This document shows, piece by piece, positions 16,249-25,014 of a stretch of 64,000 nucleotides of DNA; positions within the stretch are counted from its first letter, which is position 1, and each line of letters opens with the position of its first letter. Position numbers and translations under genes: made by a program. The notes beneath the pieces are model-generated. The model saw only the letters and a program-made list of their open reading frames with translations. It was not told the DNA's origin and did no database searches. Origin of the DNA: Pelobium manganitolerans. GTDB taxonomy: Bacteria; Bacteroidota; Bacteroidia; Sphingobacteriales; Sphingobacteriaceae. The stretch spans positions 1-64,000 of the forward strand of contig NZ_MBTA01000025.1 in assembly GCF_003609575.1 (NCBI RefSeq), in the 5' to 3' direction.

Positions 16249-17271
16249 TCAGTTTTTAGTCAACTCTCCTCTTATGGAAGTGCTTAAACGGCGTAACAGC
16301 CTATCGCGGGGATAGTCTCTGCCCAGCAGATACATCAATTTGGTTACTGCGGCCTCAAAAGTCATATCATAACCGTTAATAACGCCCATTTCTTTTAAGG
16401 CGCTGCTGGTGGCGTAACGCCCCATCTCTACAGAACCGACTTTACATTGCGAAATATCTAGGATGATTTTCCCTTTATCAATAGCCCGTTTTAGCTTATC
16501 CAAAAACCATTTAGCGGTGGTGGTGTTCCCAGTGCCAAAAGTTTCCATAATAATGGCTTCGGCATCAGAGTTTAATACGGCATCTACAATTTCCGGACTT
16601 ATGCCCGGATACAGTTTTAACACGCCCACATTATTGCTCACATTGGTATGCACTTTCAAAATCGGCTTCTCTAGTTTGCCTATGACCGCATCGTTGTAAC
16701 GGATATGCACGCCCGCCTCTACCAAAACCGGGTAGTTGGGCGAGCGGAAAGCTTCAAACTTTGCCGAATTGTATTTAAAAGTGCGGTTTGCCCGATAAAG
16801 CTTATTCTCAAAATAGATAGATACTTCTGGCACACGCGCCTTGCCATCTTCTAATTTTGCCGATGCAATTTCTAAAGCGGTGATAAAGTTTTCCTTGGCA
16901 TCTGTACGCACCTCGGATATAGGCAACTGCGACCCCGTAAAAATCACCGGTTTACCCAATCCTTCCAGCATAAAACTAAGTGCAGAGGCTGTAAAAGCCA
17001 TTGTATCCGATCCATGAAGAATCAAAAAGCCGTCATGGTCTTCATAATTATCATGAACGAGTTTTGCCAAGAAAGCCCAGATTTCGGGCGTCATATCAGA
17101 AGAATCGATAATCGGATCGAAGGAGTAAACAGTCAGTTCATAATCCATCCGGCGCAACTCTGGCACGTTCTCAATAATCTGCTCAAAGGTAAAGGGGCGT
17201 AAAGCTCCCGAAACAGGATCTGTGATCATACCGATGGTTCCACCCGTGTATATCACAAATATTTTAGTCAT
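16249..17271 (-). CDS. ansA: Type I L-asparaginase
   Basis: Hydrolyses L-asparagine to aspartate and ammonia. The 340-residue protein lacks a signal peptide, as for cytoplasmic type I enzymes. Both catalytic threonine motifs are present: IYTGGTIGM (residues 8-16) and ILHGSDTMAFTASAL; the GSQLPISEVRTDAKENFITALE block and C-terminal allosteric-type domain (GAVT-like FGTGNTTTAKWF, SQCKVGSVEMGRYATS) are also visible. It lies 42 bp downstream of the TatD gene on the same strand, a gene pair I know from other Bacteroidota, suggesting co-transcription. Confidence 0.94.
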   Translation of the reverse strand: MTKIFVIYTGGTIGMITDPVSGALRPFTFEQIIENVPELRRMDYELTVYSFDPIIDSSDMTPEIWAFLAKLVHDNYEDHDGFLILHGSDTMAFTASALSFMLEGLGKPVIFTGSQLPISEVRTDAKENFITALEIASAKLEDGKARVPEVSIYFENKLYRANRTFKYNSAKFEAFRSPNYPVLVEAGVHIRYNDAVIGKLEKPILKVHTNVSNNVGVLKLYPGISPEIVDAVLNSDAEAIIMETFGTGNTTTAKWFLDKLKRAIDKGKIILDISQCKVGSVEMGRYATSSALKEMGVINGYDMTFEAAVTKLMYLLGRDYPRDRLLRRLSTSIRGELTKN

Positions 17272-17313
17272 TTTGCCTTATGGTTGATGAAGCGCAAATT
17301 AACGCTTTATGAT

Positions 17314-18081
17314 TTAGATGCCAAAAACTTTGTATGAATTAGCGGTAGTCACTTCGGCCACCTTTTCTAAGCTGCACTGCTTAATATCTGCCACTTTTTG
17401 AGCCGTGTGGATAAGGTACGAGCTTTCATTGGCTTTGCCCCGGAAAGGAACCGGCGCTAAATAAGGTGCGTCTGTTTCTAAAACCAGATGTTCTAAATCT
17501 ATGGCCTCTACCACCTTATCCAAACCTGCTTTTTTGTAGGTAACCACCCCACCGATACCCAAATAAAAACCTAAATCTATTGCCCGTTGTGCCTGTGCCA
17601 AATCGCCGGTAAAACAATGGAAAATCCCGCGCAAATGCTCATCCTTTTGGCTGTCTAAAACCTCAAAAACCTCTTCAAAAGCATCTCTGCAATGGATTAC
17701 AATGGGCAGGTTTAGGTTTTTAGCTTGCTCTATCTGCAGATTAAAGGCCTGCTGCTGTTGTTTTAAAAAAGTTTTATCCCAATATAAATCAATCCCAATT
17801 TCGCCGATGGCGTAAACTTTGTTGGCGCTTATCGCTTCTGCGATGATAGCCAATTCATCCAAATAATTTTCTTTCACATCACAAGGATGCAAGCCCAGCA
17901 TCGGAAAACAGTTCTCAGGATAATTTTTGGCAATATCAAACACCAAAGGCATGGATTTGCTATCCACGTTGGGCAAAAACAAACGTGTTATGTCATTTAA
18001 AATACAACGCTCAAGCTGTTGCGCCTGCTTCACGGGGTCCGTTTCGTAATAAATATGGGTATGTGTATCTGTCAGCACCAT
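17314..18081 (-). CDS. tatD: TatD-family metal-dependent hydrolase (DNase)
   Basis: A 255-residue TIM-barrel amidohydrolase-superfamily protein; TatD enzymes are metal-dependent 3'-5' exonucleases in the cytoplasm. Metal ligands are in place: DTHTHIY (His-x-His), GEIGIDLYW (Glu), IVIHCRDAFEEV (His), FHCFTGDLAQA (His) and LETDAPYLAPVPFRGKAN (Asp). Full length. First gene of a two-gene unit with asparaginase; a perfect -7 box lies at 18105-18098. Confidence 0.93.
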   Translation of the reverse strand: MVLTDTHTHIYYETDPVKQAQQLERCILNDITRLFLPNVDSKSMPLVFDIAKNYPENCFPMLGLHPCDVKENYLDELAIIAEAISANKVYAIGEIGIDLYWDKTFLKQQQQAFNLQIEQAKNLNLPIVIHCRDAFEEVFEVLDSQKDEHLRGIFHCFTGDLAQAQRAIDLGFYLGIGGVVTYKKAGLDKVVEAIDLEHLVLETDAPYLAPVPFRGKANESSYLIHTAQKVADIKQCSLEKVAEVTTANSYKVFGI

Positions 18082-18097
18082 TTCCTTAAAATTTGTG

Positions 18098-18105
18098 CAA
18101 AATTA
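18098..18105 (-). promoter_or_regulatory. tatD -7 box (TAATTTTG)
   Basis: An exact TAnnTTTG match on the minus strand, giving a predicted leader of about 13 nt before the tatD ATG at 18081. Confidence 0.5.
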
Positions 18106-18208
18106 AAAATTACCGTCGAGATGTGCTTAGCTTGATAGCTTCTTATGCGTTAAATCCATTTTTTAGGATTGGTACGTATTTTGGCTTTTTGCCAGATAAA
18201 AAACAAGA

Positions 18209-18796
18209 ATGAAAAATATTTATTACAGCCTGATGATTGGCGCCAGTTTTTTGTTTTCCCAATGCAACAATACATCAAATAAGGCTCAAAACAGCCAAAA
18301 AGCAGATATGCAACAAGTAAGAGGCGATAGCTCGGCCAAGGCCACTGGACATCTTGAGCTTGCCGATAGTACAGTTTCTACCGACACTACACCAAACCAA
18401 AACAGCCCAAATAAAACAGCGAAATCCGTAAAATATGCGGGCAAACATCCTATTACCTTGCAGTGGATTAGCTGGGACCAGCCAGGGTCGGCTTTGGTTA
18501 AACCCTTAGACGATATTTGGTATAGTATTAAAGGTTCGCAGAAAAATAAAGAAGGCGATTATTTGCAGATTGATGGAAAAATTAGGCGCTTAGATCAAAA
18601 AACTTTAGAATTCGAAGGCACAATAATTACCAAAGTAAATTACAACAACAATGGCCAAGCTTGTGTAAAAGAAGGTAAACAGATTTTTTACGGAAAAGGT
18701 AGTCGCAGTTATTACCGCCTACAAAACATGGGCAATTGCGAAGAAAACAACGTGGTTGACTATGTGGATATTTATCCGGGTAAAAGTTCTTTGTGA
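18209..18796 (+). CDS. Unknown lipoprotein
   Basis: A 195-residue protein with a lipobox (SFLFSQCNNTS), a Ser/Thr/Asn/Lys-rich linker to about residue 75, and a C-terminal domain containing PITLQWISWDQPGSALV, GDYLQIDGKIRRLDQKTLEFEG and two Cys (QACVKEG, MGNCEENN). I do not recognise the family. It is presumably anchored in the periplasm-facing membrane. The stop codon is just upstream of the inverted repeat that precedes the higBA locus. Confidence 0.7.
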   Translation: MKNIYYSLMIGASFLFSQCNNTSNKAQNSQKADMQQVRGDSSAKATGHLELADSTVSTDTTPNQNSPNKTAKSVKYAGKHPITLQWISWDQPGSALVKPLDDIWYSIKGSQKNKEGDYLQIDGKIRRLDQKTLEFEGTIITKVNYNNNGQACVKEGKQIFYGKGSRSYYRLQNMGNCEENNVVDYVDIYPGKSSL

Positions 18797-18821
18797 GAAA
18801 GTTCACATTTTGTAAACTTTC
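18797..18821. promoter_or_regulatory. Inverted repeat upstream of higBA, candidate operator
   Basis: GAAAGTT (18797-18803) is matched by AACTTTC (18815-18821), and allowing one mismatch the arms extend to 10 bp. It is 14 bp before the HigB ATG, where HigA-type antitoxins bind to repress their own operon. That HigA binds here is inference. Confidence 0.55.
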
Positions 18822-18835
18822 AGTATCTTTTACAT

Positions 18836-19160
18836 ATGAAAGTGCTGGTTAAACGGACGATACATTATTACTTACAAAAGTAATCCCACCGCAAGCAAAG
18901 CACAACTTTCATGGGAAAATGAGTTCTCGAAAGTTGACTTTCAAAATTTTAATGAAATAAAAAAGGTATACAAGAACGCAAGTTGTCGCAAACCACGCGT
19001 AATTTTTAACATAAAAGGAAACGATTTTAGATTGATAGTTTCGGTTAACTTTATACAACAAGCTTATGTGATTTGGTTTGGTCCTCATAAAGAATATGAC
19101 ACAATAGACGTTGAAACAGTGAGGTTTGACAAAAACATAAACAACTTTAGGAAGGGATGA
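18836..19160 (+). pseudogene. higB: HigB-type mRNA interferase toxin, frameshifted
   Basis: The ATG at 18836 encodes MKVLVKRTIHYYLQK and then TAA. A different frame (one base further on) then encodes a clear HigB C-terminus: WENEFSKVDFQNFNEIKKVY, FNIKGNDFRLIVSVNF, YVIWFGPHKEYDTID and VETVRFDKNINNFRKG, ending at TGA 19158-19160. Removing one A from the AAAA run at the junction joins both parts into 107 residues, normal for this RelE-fold ribosome-dependent mRNase. No ATG exists in the second frame. Either the toxin is inactivated or the homopolymer count is a sequencing error. Its TGA overlaps the antitoxin ATG (ATGA). Confidence 0.82.
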
Positions 19161-19522
19161 ATATGAACTGGACTATTTTAAAAACAGAAGAGGATTACAC
19201 GGAAGCCAGTGAACGTTTGATGGACATATTTCACGCGGTTCCGAATACAGCTGAGCATGACGAACTTGAATTGCTTTCACTATTAATTGAAGATTATGAC
19301 AAAAAGCGTTACCAGTTACCTCGGGTTGACGTGCGAGACATAATTAAAGCAAAAATGCAAGAGAGAGGTCTGAAAAATAAAGATCTAGAACCTATAATCG
19401 GTAGCAAAAGCTACGTATCCTCTATACTATCAGGCGAAAGAGACATAACGTTAAGGATGGCTGTGAAGTTACGAGATTTCTTTAATCTTCCTTCCGACTT
19501 GTTTTTGCAGGCACAATCTTAA
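19157..19522 (+). CDS. higA: HigA-type antitoxin, XRE-family regulator
   Basis: A 121-residue protein with an N-terminal toxin-facing region (WTILKTEEDYTEASERLMDIF) and a C-terminal helix-turn-helix (IIKAKMQERGLKNKDLEPIIG, KSYVSSILSGERDITLRMAVKL). HigA neutralises HigB and usually represses the operon. The ATG overlaps the toxin stop as ATGA, indicating translational coupling in the toxin-first order typical of higBA. The antitoxin is intact even though the toxin frame is broken. Confidence 0.88.
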   Translation: MNMNWTILKTEEDYTEASERLMDIFHAVPNTAEHDELELLSLLIEDYDKKRYQLPRVDVRDIIKAKMQERGLKNKDLEPIIGSKSYVSSILSGERDITLRMAVKLRDFFNLPSDLFLQAQS

Positions 19523-19535
19523 CTTCTTTTTACTA

Positions 19536-20165
19536 TTAAATCAGCGACTGTCCCGCAACTAAATTATAAATCAGCTTTAAAGCAAAAACAATAATTAAAG
19601 CGCCTGCAACGCGATTAAGGTTTTGAATATTTTTAGGCTTTATTCTGTAACGAAGTTTATAAGCGAAATAAGCTTTTAGGGTATCCATCCCAAAAAGGGT
19701 TAACAAAATGGATCCAAAAAACGGAATGATTTGAGCAGAGCTAAGTTCACCGTAAATAGAATAAACCCCGCTGGCTACGCTTACCCAATACAATAAAATA
19801 AAAGGATTAAAAATGCACATGAAAAATCCTTTGAAAAAGTAACCTGCGTGCTTAATTCGCGATGACTCTTCTACGTAAGTAATTTCTACCTTTTTTAGCA
19901 AATAATATAAGCCGATACTGAGTAATATCACACTGCCAACAACGCCGATGGGCATGCGATATTTACTTTCGAAACTGAGCAAGGAAGTGCCAAAAAGTGT
20001 GATGGTCATGTAAATAAAATCGCTGATAACCACACCTGTTGCGAGCGCGACACCGGCGTAAAAACCTTTTTCGATACTGGTTTTAATCAAGGCAAAAAAT
20101 ACCGGACCGGTTAAAAAAGAGAGTACAATTCCTAAACCAATTCCGGATATGATAAGTTCGAGCAT
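19536..20165 (-). CDS. LysE/RhtB-family exporter
   Basis: A 209-residue inner-membrane protein with about six predicted membrane helices and the LysE-type N-terminus (ISGIGLGIVLSFLTGPVFFALIKTSIEKGF, with the conserved Gly-Pro). Family members export amino acids or related small solutes using the ion gradient. The conserved NPFILLYWVS block lies mid-protein. The solute is unknown. An 8-bp inverted repeat lies upstream, shared with the divergent dCMP deaminase gene. Confidence 0.85.
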   Translation of the reverse strand: MLELIISGIGLGIVLSFLTGPVFFALIKTSIEKGFYAGVALATGVVISDFIYMTITLFGTSLLSFESKYRMPIGVVGSVILLSIGLYYLLKKVEITYVEESSRIKHAGYFFKGFFMCIFNPFILLYWVSVASGVYSIYGELSSAQIIPFFGSILLTLFGMDTLKAYFAYKLRYRIKPKNIQNLNRVAGALIIVFALKLIYNLVAGQSLI

Positions 20166-20188
20166 TAACCTTTTTTTGATTGCCTATC

Positions 20189-20213
20189 CCTGCGAATATG
20201 CAATTTTCGCAGG
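20189..20213. promoter_or_regulatory. Inverted repeat between exporter and dCMP deaminase genes
   Basis: CCTGCGAA (20189-20196) and TTCGCAGG (20206-20213) form a perfect 8-bp dyad with a 9-nt spacer, 24 bp upstream of the exporter start. It could be an operator or an mRNA hairpin. Confidence 0.4.
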
Positions 20214-20309
20214 CAAAAACATAGTTTAATTTTCATTGAACGCCCTTTTATACGAATAAATTGCACGTTAAAACGAGTTTAACTTATCTTCGCATTCATT
20301 TTTAGAGAG

Positions 20310-20774
20310 ATGACAAAAGACAAAAAAGCTAGCTTTGACAGTATCTTCATGAATTTAGCCAGTGATTTGGCTTCCCGCTCGCACTGTGTAAAACGGCAAG
20401 TGGGCGCGGTTTTAACTAAAGACACGCGAATAATCTCCATAGGTTACAACGGACCGCCTGCCGGCACACACAACTGCGACGAGGAATGGCCAGAAACGGG
20501 ATGCCCGCGCGACTCCAGAAACAGCTGTTCTTTAGCATTGCACGCCGAGGAAAACGCCATCCTTTACGCGGTAAAAAACGGGGCACAAATCCAAGGTTCA
20601 ACCTTATACACTACTTTATCGCCTTGTATCGCTTGTGCGCGCCTCATTTTAACATCGGGCATTAAGCACGTTTATTTCAAAGATTCTTACGCCGCTTACA
20701 AAGGCTTAGCAAGCGATGAGGGCGTCGATTTTTTGAACAAGTTTGGTGTTAGGTGCGAATATTTGCCACGCTAA
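20310..20774 (+). CDS. dCMP deaminase (deoxycytidylate/cytidine deaminase family)
   Basis: A 154-residue zinc deaminase converting dCMP to dUMP for thymidylate synthesis; cytoplasmic. Zinc ligands and catalytic Glu are LHAEENAI and TLSPCIACARLI. Substrate loop IGYNGPPAGTHNCDEE and the DSRNSC region match the dCMP type rather than cytidine deaminase. TATCTTCG upstream (near 20285) is a one-mismatch -7 box. It converges on a small acidic protein gene 4 bp downstream. Confidence 0.92.
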   Translation: MTKDKKASFDSIFMNLASDLASRSHCVKRQVGAVLTKDTRIISIGYNGPPAGTHNCDEEWPETGCPRDSRNSCSLALHAEENAILYAVKNGAQIQGSTLYTTLSPCIACARLILTSGIKHVYFKDSYAAYKGLASDEGVDFLNKFGVRCEYLPR

Positions 20775-20778
20775 AACC

Positions 20779-20976
20779 TTACAACTCTTCGTCATCATCC
20801 TCATCAGGCAACACAAAATCGTCGCCGAACTCTTCGTTTACATCGTGTGCCCATTGCTCTTCATTGGTAGCTTCGTGCAGGTTTTCTTTTTGTTTGTTAA
20901 CAATTTTATCTGGCTGATTAGTGATTTTATCAGGATTAATTTGTCCCCTGGCTTTAGGATCTTTTGGAGTTTCCAT
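20779..20976 (-). CDS. Small acidic protein of unknown function
   Basis: A 65-residue highly charged protein (start METPKDPKARGQ, end DDFVLPDEDDDEEL) with no signal peptide or membrane segment. The C-terminus is almost all Asp/Glu. An in-frame ATG at 21033 exists, but the added 19 residues look like upstream sequence, so I prefer 20976. I do not recognise a family. It is convergent with the dCMP deaminase gene. Confidence 0.6.
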   Translation of the reverse strand: METPKDPKARGQINPDKITNQPDKIVNKQKENLHEATNEEQWAHDVNEEFGDDFVLPDEDDDEEL

Positions 20977-21038
20977 GATTTTTTGTTTTTTATCGGAAAA
21001 CAAAAAACCGACCAGACTGTATTGATGAGTCACTTTTT

Positions 21039-21072
21039 TTTGCGGTGGCTAGCGCATATTTTTTTAATTTTG
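21039..21072 (+). promoter_or_regulatory. Promoter of the ParDE/RelBE-type module
   Basis: A -33 box TTTG (21039-21042) and an exact -7 box TAATTTTG (21065-21072) are separated by 22 nt. The predicted leader is about 12 nt before the antitoxin ATG at 21089. Confidence 0.6.
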
Positions 21073-21088
21073 TAAAAAGACAAAGTGT

Positions 21089-21322
21089 ATGAATTCTGCC
21101 AATGTAAATAAGAAAGCGGAGCTGATTAAGTGGCTTCTGACAGTTGAAGATGAGTTTGTTCTTGATCAAGTAGCTATCCTCAAGATGAATGATAATAGGG
21201 ATTGGTGGACTTTAATTTCTGAAGAAGAAAGAACTGCTATTGAAAATGGACTGAGAGATGCAGATGATAACAAGTTGGTTACGCATTCGGAGGTAAAAAA
21301 ACTCTATGAAAAGTGGCTATAA
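21089..21322 (+). CDS. Antitoxin of a type II ParDE/RelBE-like module
   Basis: A 77-residue helical acidic protein ending THSEVKKLYEKWL, like antitoxins paired with ParE/RelE-fold toxins in Bacteroidota. The N-terminal half would bind DNA or dimerise, and the C-terminus would cover the toxin. The stop overlaps the toxin start by 17 bp, showing coupled translation in antitoxin-first order. Confidence 0.82.
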   Translation: MNSANVNKKAELIKWLLTVEDEFVLDQVAILKMNDNRDWWTLISEEERTAIENGLRDADDNKLVTHSEVKKLYEKWL

Positions 21323-21605
21323 AATCCGTTGGACTAGTCATGCTTTGTCAGAACTTAAGCACACTATTAATTACTTAAGATTAAATTTCTCAGAAAGAGA
21401 GCTTAAAAGATTAGCCTCAGAAATTGAACGAACATTAGATTTGATTACTGAGAACCCACTAATGTTTCCACACGTAAAAATTAAAAATGTACATCGGGCA
21501 GTTATATTAAGGTTTAACACTCTTTATTATCGCATTCATAACGAGGAAATTCAGATTATATCGTTTTTTTCTAACAGAAAGAATCCAGAAAAACGAAAGT
21601 TTTAA
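21306..21605 (+). CDS. ParE/RelE-superfamily toxin
   Basis: A 99-residue basic protein with the ParE-like pattern: IRWTSHALSELKHTINYLR, ERTLDLITENPLMFPHV, HRAVILRFNTLYYRIHNEEI and IISFFSNRKNPEK. ParE toxins poison gyrase while RelE toxins cut mRNA on ribosomes; which applies cannot be told. The frame is intact, unlike the nearby higB toxin, so this module is probably functional. Confidence 0.88.
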   Translation: MKSGYKIRWTSHALSELKHTINYLRLNFSERELKRLASEIERTLDLITENPLMFPHVKIKNVHRAVILRFNTLYYRIHNEEIQIISFFSNRKNPEKRKF

Positions 21606-21659
21606 AAATGAGGTAAATAAATTTTAAAAGTCCGCATGGACACCACAGCCATCAATTTT

Positions 21660-22223
21660 ATGCCCAAACTCTTTATTAAAAATATGGTTTGCAAACGTTG
21701 CATTATTGCTGTTGAACACGAATTGCAAAAGCTGGATTTAAAAGCTAGCCATATCGAATTGGGTGAAGTTACTTTACAAGAAAACCCAAACCTTCTCCAA
21801 AAAGCAAACTTGGAAAAAGCGCTTTCTAAAATTGGTTTTGAACTAATTGACGACCGCAAAAGCAGGATTATCGAAAAAATAAAAAACACCATTATCGTGC
21901 TGGTACATCAGCAAAACAATCATGCTAAACTCAATCTTTCGGACCTTTTAAGCGAAGAATTACATCAAGATTACAGCTACCTCTCCAACCTGTTTTCCGA
22001 AATTGAAGGCATCACTATCGAAAAATATTTTATAGCCCAAAAAATAGAGCGGGTAAAAGAACTTTTAGTTTATGATGAACTATCATTAAGTGAGATTGCG
22101 AATTTGCTCAACTACTCCAGCGTAGCCTACCTCAGCAATCAGTTTAAAAAAACAACCGGGTTAACGCCAAGCCATTTTAAACAGGTAAAAACCAATAAGC
22201 GGAAACCTTTAGACGAGGTTTAA
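21660..22223 (+). CDS. AraC-family regulator with N-terminal heavy-metal-associated domain
   Basis: A 187-residue fusion. Residues 1-70 form an HMA-like domain with an intact M-x-C-x-x-C site (KNMVCKRCIIAVEHELQKL; Cys11 and Cys14). Residues ~90-187 form an AraC DNA-binding domain with two helix-turn-helix units (KIERVKELLVYDELSLSEIA; LNYSSVAYLSNQFKKTTGLTPSHF). The copper ATPase gene starts 83 bp downstream, so I infer a Cu(I)-responsive activator or repressor of copper export, in place of the usual CueR or CsoR. The start at 21660 is preferred to 21636 because MPKLFIKN matches an HMA first strand. I know similar genes beside CopA in other Bacteroidota. Confidence 0.85.
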   Translation: MPKLFIKNMVCKRCIIAVEHELQKLDLKASHIELGEVTLQENPNLLQKANLEKALSKIGFELIDDRKSRIIEKIKNTIIVLVHQQNNHAKLNLSDLLSEELHQDYSYLSNLFSEIEGITIEKYFIAQKIERVKELLVYDELSLSEIANLLNYSSVAYLSNQFKKTTGLTPSHFKQVKTNKRKPLDEV

Positions 22224-22306
22224 AATTTTACAACAACGCTCCAAAATAGCGCAGCCTAAAGCGTTTATTTATCGCCAATTTTGTAGGTGACATCAATTTT
22301 TACATC

Positions 22307-24721
22307 ATGGCAAAAAAATATCCATACAATATTTACCTTCCGCTAGAGGGTGTAGAGAGCGAGCATTGCGCATTAATTGTAGGAAAAGGACTTTCAAAAG
22401 TTGAGGGAATTTCTGCAGCAAGCGTAGAATTGAACAACCGCCGCGCTTTAATCACATTGCAATCAAAAGAAGCGCTAAACAATGCAATTAAAGCGGTTAA
22501 AGATTTAGGTTACGGTGTTAGCGAAAAAACAGATAGCTATCCGGTTTTGGGAATGAGCTGCGCCTCTTGCGCGACCAGCGCAGAGAACATTGTAAACAGA
22601 ACTGCGGGCGTAGTGGAAGCCTCGGTTAACTACGGCACCGGCAACTTAAATGTTAAATACCTGCCTAATATAGCCAATGCAACAACTTTTAAACACGCCC
22701 TGCAAAAAAGCGGATATGATTTATTGGTGGAAGAAACCCAAGCGCAACAAGAGCAATTGGAGAGCATCCATCATAATAAATTGAAAAGCCTGAAACAGAA
22801 AACCTTTTGGGCGGTGGCACTGGCTTTACCAGTAGCCCTTATCGGGATGTTTTTTATGAACATGCCTTATGCTGATTACATCATGTGCTTTTTTGCCACG
22901 CCTGTGGTACTGTGGTTTGGTCGGGATTTCTTTGTAAACGCTTGGAAACAGGCCAAACACCGCTCGGCAAATATGGATACGCTGGTGGCTATGAGTACCG
23001 GCATTGCCTACATCTTCAGCGTGTTCAATCTGTTATTTGCCGATTTTTGGCACCGTAGAGGCTTACACGCGCATGTTTACTTTGAAGCTGCGGCAGTCAT
23101 CATCGCTTTTATACTCTTGGGTAAACTGCTTGAAGAAAAAGCGAAGAGCAATACATCAACCGCCATAAAAAAACTGATGGGTTTACAGCCGAAAACAGTG
23201 ACTGTGTTAGATGCCGAAGGAAACGAGCGCAGCATCTTAATTGACGAAGTGACTTTAAACCAGACGATTTTAATAAAACCGGGAGAAAAAATACCGGTGG
23301 ACGGCGAAGTAATTGAAGGCTCATCTTACGTAGATGAAAGCATGTTAAGCGGCGAGCCGGTGCCCTTGCAAAAAGCACAAGGCGACCGTGTTTTTGCCGG
23401 CACCATTAACCAAAAAGGGAGTTTCAGGTTTAAAGCACAAAAGGTAGGTAAAGAAACCATGTTGGCGCACATTATAAAGGCGGTGCAAGATGCACAAGGA
23501 AGCAAAGCGCCAGTGCAAAAGTTGGTTGATAAAATTGCAGGCATTTTTGTGCCAACGGTGATGTTAATTGCACTTCTAACATTCATCACATGGATAATTT
23601 TTGGCGGAGCAAACGGGCTGGCACAGGGCTTATTGGCTGGCATTACCGTATTGGTTATTGCCTGCCCTTGTGCATTGGGCTTGGCTACCCCTACCGCGAT
23701 TATGGTGGCCGTGGGCAAGGGCGCGTCCAGTGGGATTTTAATTAAGGATGCAGAAGCGCTGGAATTGGCAAAAAAAGTGGACGCCATCATTTTGGACAAA
23801 ACCGGCACTATCACTGAAGGCAAACCCGAAGTTGCCGATATTGCCTGGCTAAACAACAAAGATAGCTTTAAAGACATCCTTTCGCAGTTAGAAAAACAAT
23901 CCGAACACCCACTTGCAGAAGCGGTAGTGAGATATATTGGCAAAACAGAAAATATCGCCATCGAAAATTTCGAAAGTATTACCGGAAAAGGAGCAAAAGC
24001 TGATTTTGGAAACCAAACCTATTTTGTAGGCAACCCATCTTTGCTTGCGGAACATGATATCACTTTGGATAGCGCATTGTTACAAATGGCGCAAAAATGG
24101 ACCGCAGAAGCAAAAACGGTCATCTGGTTTGCCGATAAGCAACAGGCTTTGGCTGTATTGGCTATCGCGGACCAGATTAAAGAAAACTCGGCGAAAGCCA
24201 TTAAAGAATTGCAAGCACTTGGCTTAGATTTATTTATGCTAACCGGCGACAATGAGGCTACCGCGCAGGCAATTGCCAAAGAAACGGGCATTAAAAACTA
24301 CCGTGCAGAAGTGTTGCCCCAGCATAAAGCAGATTTTGTACAAGAACTGCAAAAGCAAGGAAAAACGGTAGCCATGGTGGGCGACGGCATAAACGACAGT
24401 ACCGCTTTAGCCACCGCCGATGTTAGCATAGCCATGGGGCGAGGGAGTGATATAGCCATGGATGTAGCGAAAATGACCATCCTTTCATCAGACTTAATGC
24501 GCATTCCGCAAGCCATCAAACTATCCAAACAAACCGTTGTCACAATTAAGCAAAACCTGTTTTGGGCATTTATCTATAACGTAATCGGCATCCCTTTGGC
24601 AGCGGGTATTTTATATCCGTTTAACGGATTTTTGCTAAACCCGATGATAGCAGGCGCCGCAATGGCTTTAAGCAGCGTTAGCGTGGTGAGCAATAGCCTA
24701 CGCCTGAAATGGAAAAAGTAA
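22307..24721 (+). CDS. copA: Copper-exporting P1B-type ATPase
   Basis: An 804-residue inner-membrane pump for Cu(I). N-terminal HMA domain 1 is degenerate ([13 protein letters not shown], only one metal Cys); HMA domain 2 is canonical ([16 protein letters not shown], near residue 85). Membrane helices follow, with actuator LSGEP, CPC metal site ([19 protein letters not shown]), phosphorylation site (DKTGTITEG), P1B His-Pro ([10 protein letters not shown]) and hinge ([16 protein letters not shown]). This is the Cu+ (CopA) class. It is preceded by the HMA-AraC regulator and followed by an HMA chaperone, forming a copper-detoxification unit. Confidence 0.95.
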   Translation: MAKKYPYNIYLPLEGVESEHCALIVGKGLSKVEGISAASVELNNRRALITLQSKEALNNAIKAVKDLGYGVSEKTDSYPVLGMSCASCATSAENIVNRTAGVVEASVNYGTGNLNVKYLPNIANATTFKHALQKSGYDLLVEETQAQQEQLESIHHNKLKSLKQKTFWAVALALPVALIGMFFMNMPYADYIMCFFATPVVLWFGRDFFVNAWKQAKHRSANMDTLVAMSTGIAYIFSVFNLLFADFWHRRGLHAHVYFEAAAVIIAFILLGKLLEEKAKSNTSTAIKKLMGLQPKTVTVLDAEGNERSILIDEVTLNQTILIKPGEKIPVDGEVIEGSSYVDESMLSGEPVPLQKAQGDRVFAGTINQKGSFRFKAQKVGKETMLAHIIKAVQDAQGSKAPVQKLVDKIAGIFVPTVMLIALLTFITWIIFGGANGLAQGLLAGITVLVIACPCALGLATPTAIMVAVGKGASSGILIKDAEALELAKKVDAIILDKTGTITEGKPEVADIAWLNNKDSFKDILSQLEKQSEHPLAEAVVRYIGKTENIAIENFESITGKGAKADFGNQTYFVGNPSLLAEHDITLDSALLQMAQKWTAEAKTVIWFADKQQALAVLAIADQIKENSAKAIKELQALGLDLFMLTGDNEATAQAIAKETGIKNYRAEVLPQHKADFVQELQKQGKTVAMVGDGINDSTALATADVSIAMGRGSDIAMDVAKMTILSSDLMRIPQAIKLSKQTVVTIKQNLFWAFIYNVIGIPLAAGILYPFNGFLLNPMIAGAAMALSSVSVVSNSLRLKWKK

Positions 24722-24758
24722 CTTATATAGAAACTCAAATCTCTAATACAATTAAAAA

Positions 24759-24983
24759 ATGAAAAACTATAAAACGTTGAAATTTAAAACCACACTAAAT
24801 TGTGGCAACTGCGTAGCAAAAGTTCAGCAAAAGCTTGATGAATTGCTAGGCGCTGGCCAATGGAAAGTAGATACGGATAATCCTGATAAAATACTTACGG
24901 TAACTACCGAGGCAGAAAAGGAAGATGACGTAATAGATATTGTTGAAAGCGCCGGCTTTGATATTGATACAGTTGACGCATAA
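24759..24983 (+). CDS. CopZ-like heavy-metal-associated chaperone
   Basis: A 74-residue single HMA domain with TTLNCGNCVAKVQQKLDELLG; the metal site is C-G-N-C without the usual preceding Met. It would carry Cu(I) to CopA in the cytoplasm. It lies 37 bp after copA, likely the same transcript, and a strong terminator follows. Confidence 0.85.
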   Translation: MKNYKTLKFKTTLNCGNCVAKVQQKLDELLGAGQWKVDTDNPDKILTVTTEAEKEDDVIDIVESAGFDIDTVDA

Positions 24984-25014
24984 ATTCAAAAAACAATAAT
25001 ATCATTAAAAAACA

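Noticed and set aside
18837-19160. A HigB starting by a non-ATG codon within the second frame
   Set aside because: The frame opens at a stop (18837-18839) and has no ATG or suitable TTG/GTG; the N-terminal MKVLVKRT in the other frame matches the family.
23326-23961. 211-residue antisense frame in copA
   Set aside because: Shadow of a strongly supported ATPase gene; apparent Ala/Pro/Ser-rich protein arises from the reverse complement.
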